A stretch of 37,698 nucleotides of DNA from Actinomycetes bacterium (GTDB lineage Bacteria; Actinomycetota; Acidimicrobiia; Acidimicrobiales; RAAP-2), in NCBI GenBank assembly GCA_021810205.1, contig JAJZJC010000027.1:1-37698 (forward strand), given 5' to 3'. Numbering within the stretch: the stretch's first letter is position 1; the number at the start of each line of letters is the position of its first letter. The notes beneath the pieces were generated by a model. The model was not told where the DNA came from. It was given only the letters and a program-made list of their open reading frames with translations, and made no database searches. Shown here piece after piece: positions 35,126 to 37,698 of this stretch. The translations under genes were made by a program, and so were the position numbers.

Positions 35126-37548
35126 CCACCACCGAACGTCCCGCCGACTCCGACGACCTCCGCAGCCCCGCGGGGAACCCCTTGGGGTTCGGGCGGATGC
35201 TGCGCAAGGAGGACGCGCGCTTCCTGCGCGGCCATGGACGCTACGTCGATGACGTGGTGCTCCCCGGGATGCTGCACGGCGCCATCTTGCGGAGCCCCTA
35301 CGCGCACGCCCGCATCCTCTCGGTCGACACGACGGCCGCCGACGCGCATCCCGGCGTCAAGGCGGTCATCACCGGCAAGACGCTCGAGGGGCTGAACCTC
35401 GCGTGGATGCCGACCCTTTCGGGCGACGTGACGGCGGTGCTCGCCACCGACAAGGTCCGGTTCCAGGGCCAGGAAGTGGCATTCGTCATCGCGGACGACG
35501 AGTACACGGCTCGGGACGCGCTGGAGCTCGTCGACGTCGAGTACGAGCCGCTCCCTGCTGTCGTCGACGCCCGACACGCGCTGGACCCAGATGCCCCCGT
35601 CATCCGCGACGACCTCGACGGCCGGACGGACAACCACATCTACGACTGGGAGGCGGGTGACGCCGAGGCGTGCGAGGCGGCGTTCGCCCGCGCGGATGTC
35701 GTAGTGGCCGAGGACATGATCTACCCGCGCGTCCACCCGGCTCCCATGGAGACCTGCGGGTCGGTCGCGTACATGGACAAGGTCACCGGGAAGCTGACCG
35801 TGTGGACCACCACCCAGGCACCGCACGCCCACCGCACCGTCTACGCGCTGGTCGCAGGGCTTCCCGAGCACAAGATCCAGATCATCTCCCCCGACATCGG
35901 CGGCGGCTTCGGGAACAAGGTCGGGATCTACCCCGGCTACGTGCTCTCCATCGTGGGCTCGATCGTCACCGGCGCCCCGGTGAAGTGGATGGAGGACCGC
36001 TCCGAGAACCTCATGTCCACGTCGTTCGCCCGCGACTATCACATGCACGGTGAGATCGCCGCCACCAAGGACGGCAAGATCCTGGCATTGCGGGTCAACG
36101 TGCTCGCTGACCACGGAGCGTTCAACGGCGTCGCACAGCCCACGAAGTTCCCCGCGGGGTTCTTCCACGTCTTCACGGGGTCCTACGACTATCCCGCCGC
36201 GCACTGCAAGGTCACCGCTGTCTACACGAACAAGGCGCTCGGCGGTGTCGCCTACGCGTGCTCCTTCCGGATCACCGAGGCGGTCTACCTCGTCGAGCGC
36301 ATGGTCGACTGCCTCGCGTTCGAGCTGAAGATGGACCCTGCCGAGCTGCGGATGAAGAACCTGCTGCGGCCCGAGCAGTTCCCCTACACGTCGCCGACCG
36401 GGTGGGTCTACGACTCGGGCGACTATCCGCGCGCGCTCGCCGAGGCGATGCGGATCGCCGGCTACGACGAGCTGCGCAAGGAGCAAGCCGAGCGCCGTGC
36501 GGCGGCCGCCCGGCCGGGTGCGGACCCGTCGGCACCGCTCATGGGCATCGGGCTGTCATTTTTCACCGAGGCCGTCGGCGCGGGACCCCGAAAGCACATG
36601 GACATCTTGGGGCTCGGCATGGCCGACGGGTGCGAGCTTCGGCTGCATCCGACGGGCAAGGCGCAGCTGCGGCTCAGCGTCCAGACCCAGGGCCAGGGCC
36701 ACGAGACGACCTTCGCCCAGATCGTCTCCCATGTGATCGGCATCCCACCCGAAGACATCGAGGTCCTGCATGGCGACACCGACAACACGCCATTCGGGCT
36801 CGGGACCTACGGCTCGCGCTCGACGCCGGTGTCCGGCGCCGCGGCGGCCGTCGCGGCTCAGCGCGTGAAGGAGAAGGCGCGCATCGTCGCCGCCGCCGCG
36901 CTCGAATGCTCGGTCGAGGACCTCGAGTGGGAGCATGGCCGGTGGTACGTGCGGGGGGACCCCGAGAGCGCCAAGACCATGGCGGAGCTCGCGATGGCCG
37001 CGCACAGCGCGCTGGAGCTACCCGAAGGGGTGGAGGGTCACCTCGATGCCTCCGTTGTCTACGACCCCCCGAATCTCACGTACCCCTTCGGCGCGTACAT
37101 CTGCGTGGTCGACGTCGACCCACAGACCGGTGCGGTCAAGGTGCGCCGGTTCATCGCTGTCGACGACTGCGGGCCTCGCATCAATCCGATGATCGTCGAA
37201 GGGCAGGTCCACGGGGGGCTTGCCGACGGGGTGGGCATGGCCCTCATGGAGGTGATCGCGTTCGACTCGGATGGCAACAACCTCGGCGGGTCGTTCATGG
37301 ACTACCTCCTGCCGACGTCGATGGAGTGCCCGAGCTGGGAGCTGGGCATGACGGTCACGCCGTCGCCGCACCACCCCATCGGGGTGAAGGGCGTCGGCGA
37401 GTCCGCCACCGTCGGATCGCCCGCAGCGGTGGTGAACGCCGTGCTCGACGCGCTCGGGCTCCGTCACGCCGACATGCCGTTCACGCCCGCGATGACCTGG
37501 CGCGCGATGCAAGGACGTCCGATGCGGCCGGATCTCGCCATCGAGTAG
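35122..37548 (+). CDS. coxL: Molybdenum hydroxylase large subunit, CoxL form I-like (AYACSFR)
   Basis: 836-aa listed ORF (true ATG 35122); [23 protein letters not shown] matches the AYXCSFR form-I signature; M-S-L gene order. Confidence 0.88.
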   Translation: MTTTERPADSDDLRSPAGNPLGFGRMLRKEDARFLRGHGRYVDDVVLPGMLHGAILRSPYAHARILSVDTTAADAHPGVKAVITGKTLEGLNLAWMPTLSGDVTAVLATDKVRFQGQEVAFVIADDEYTARDALELVDVEYEPLPAVVDARHALDPDAPVIRDDLDGRTDNHIYDWEAGDAEACEAAFARADVVVAEDMIYPRVHPAPMETCGSVAYMDKVTGKLTVWTTTQAPHAHRTVYALVAGLPEHKIQIISPDIGGGFGNKVGIYPGYVLSIVGSIVTGAPVKWMEDRSENLMSTSFARDYHMHGEIAATKDGKILALRVNVLADHGAFNGVAQPTKFPAGFFHVFTGSYDYPAAHCKVTAVYTNKALGGVAYACSFRITEAVYLVERMVDCLAFELKMDPAELRMKNLLRPEQFPYTSPTGWVYDSGDYPRALAEAMRIAGYDELRKEQAERRAAAARPGADPSAPLMGIGLSFFTEAVGAGPRKHMDILGLGMADGCELRLHPTGKAQLRLSVQTQGQGHETTFAQIVSHVIGIPPEDIEVLHGDTDNTPFGLGTYGSRSTPVSGAAAAVAAQRVKEKARIVAAAALECSVEDLEWEHGRWYVRGDPESAKTMAELAMAAHSALELPEGVEGHLDASVVYDPPNLTYPFGAYICVVDVDPQTGAVKVRRFIAVDDCGPRINPMIVEGQVHGGLADGVGMALMEVIAFDSDGNNLGGSFMDYLLPTSMECPSWELGMTVTPSPHHPIGVKGVGESATVGSPAAVVNAVLDALGLRHADMPFTPAMTWRAMQGRPMRPDLAIE

Positions 37549-37555
37549 GGGGGCC

Positions 37556-37698
37556 GTGGCTCGTCAGGATGTCTCCGACCGCTCTGCCGCGCTGCGAGCC
37601 GGGCGCGTCCCGTTCGTGCACGCCCGCGTCGTGCTCGCCGAGCCTCCCACGTCGGCCAAACCGGGTGACGAGGCGATCGTGCTCAAAGACGGAGGCAT
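37556..37698 (+). CDS. XdhC/CoxI family protein, N-terminal fragment (runs off the window)
   Basis: VARQDVSDRSAALRAGRVPFVHARVVLAEPPTSAKPGDEAIVLKDGG. Confidence 0.75.
   Translation, partial: MARQDVSDRSAALRAGRVPFVHARVVLAEPPTSAKPGDEAIVLKDGG

Noticed and set aside
1-37698. Transposase, integrase or prophage genes
   Set aside because: No recognisable mobile-element proteins or terminal inverted repeats; gene content looks chromosomal.

Overview
High-GC, actinobacterial-looking (Acidimicrobiia-like by inference) chromosomal window with about 30 supportable genes, mostly metabolic, transport and envelope functions. The standout is a likely UGA-recoded selenoprotein. Two minus-strand ORFs in the track (11348..10053 and 9974..9636) are in the same frame. 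They are separated by one TGA that sits exactly at the first Cys of a thioredoxin W-C-G-P-C motif (TGG TGA GGC CCG TGC = W-U-G-P-C). Reading through gives a ~530-aa YVTN/beta-propeller + TlpA/ResA-type thioredoxin protein. A long hairpin (possible bacterial SECIS) starts immediately 3' of the TGA. A tRNA-Sec-like gene (selC; anticodon TCA, long variable arm, encoded CCA) lies divergently about 250 bp upstream. No selA, selB or selD was recognised in the window. Other points of interest: a LexA-type SOS box upstream of a Zn-ribbon microprotein/mug/LigD-like repair cluster; a LigD-like phosphoesterase and ligase in offset frames; PHO-box-like 11-bp direct repeats upstream of a PHS-type MFS permease; an MgtE-N/CBS protein beside an NRAMP-like transporter; a glycosyltransferase-methyltransferase-prenyltransferase-like overlapping operon; and a coxMSL-type operon whose CoxL carries an AYACSFR motif. 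All calls were made by eye from the sequence and the ORF track. No database search or folding program was run.
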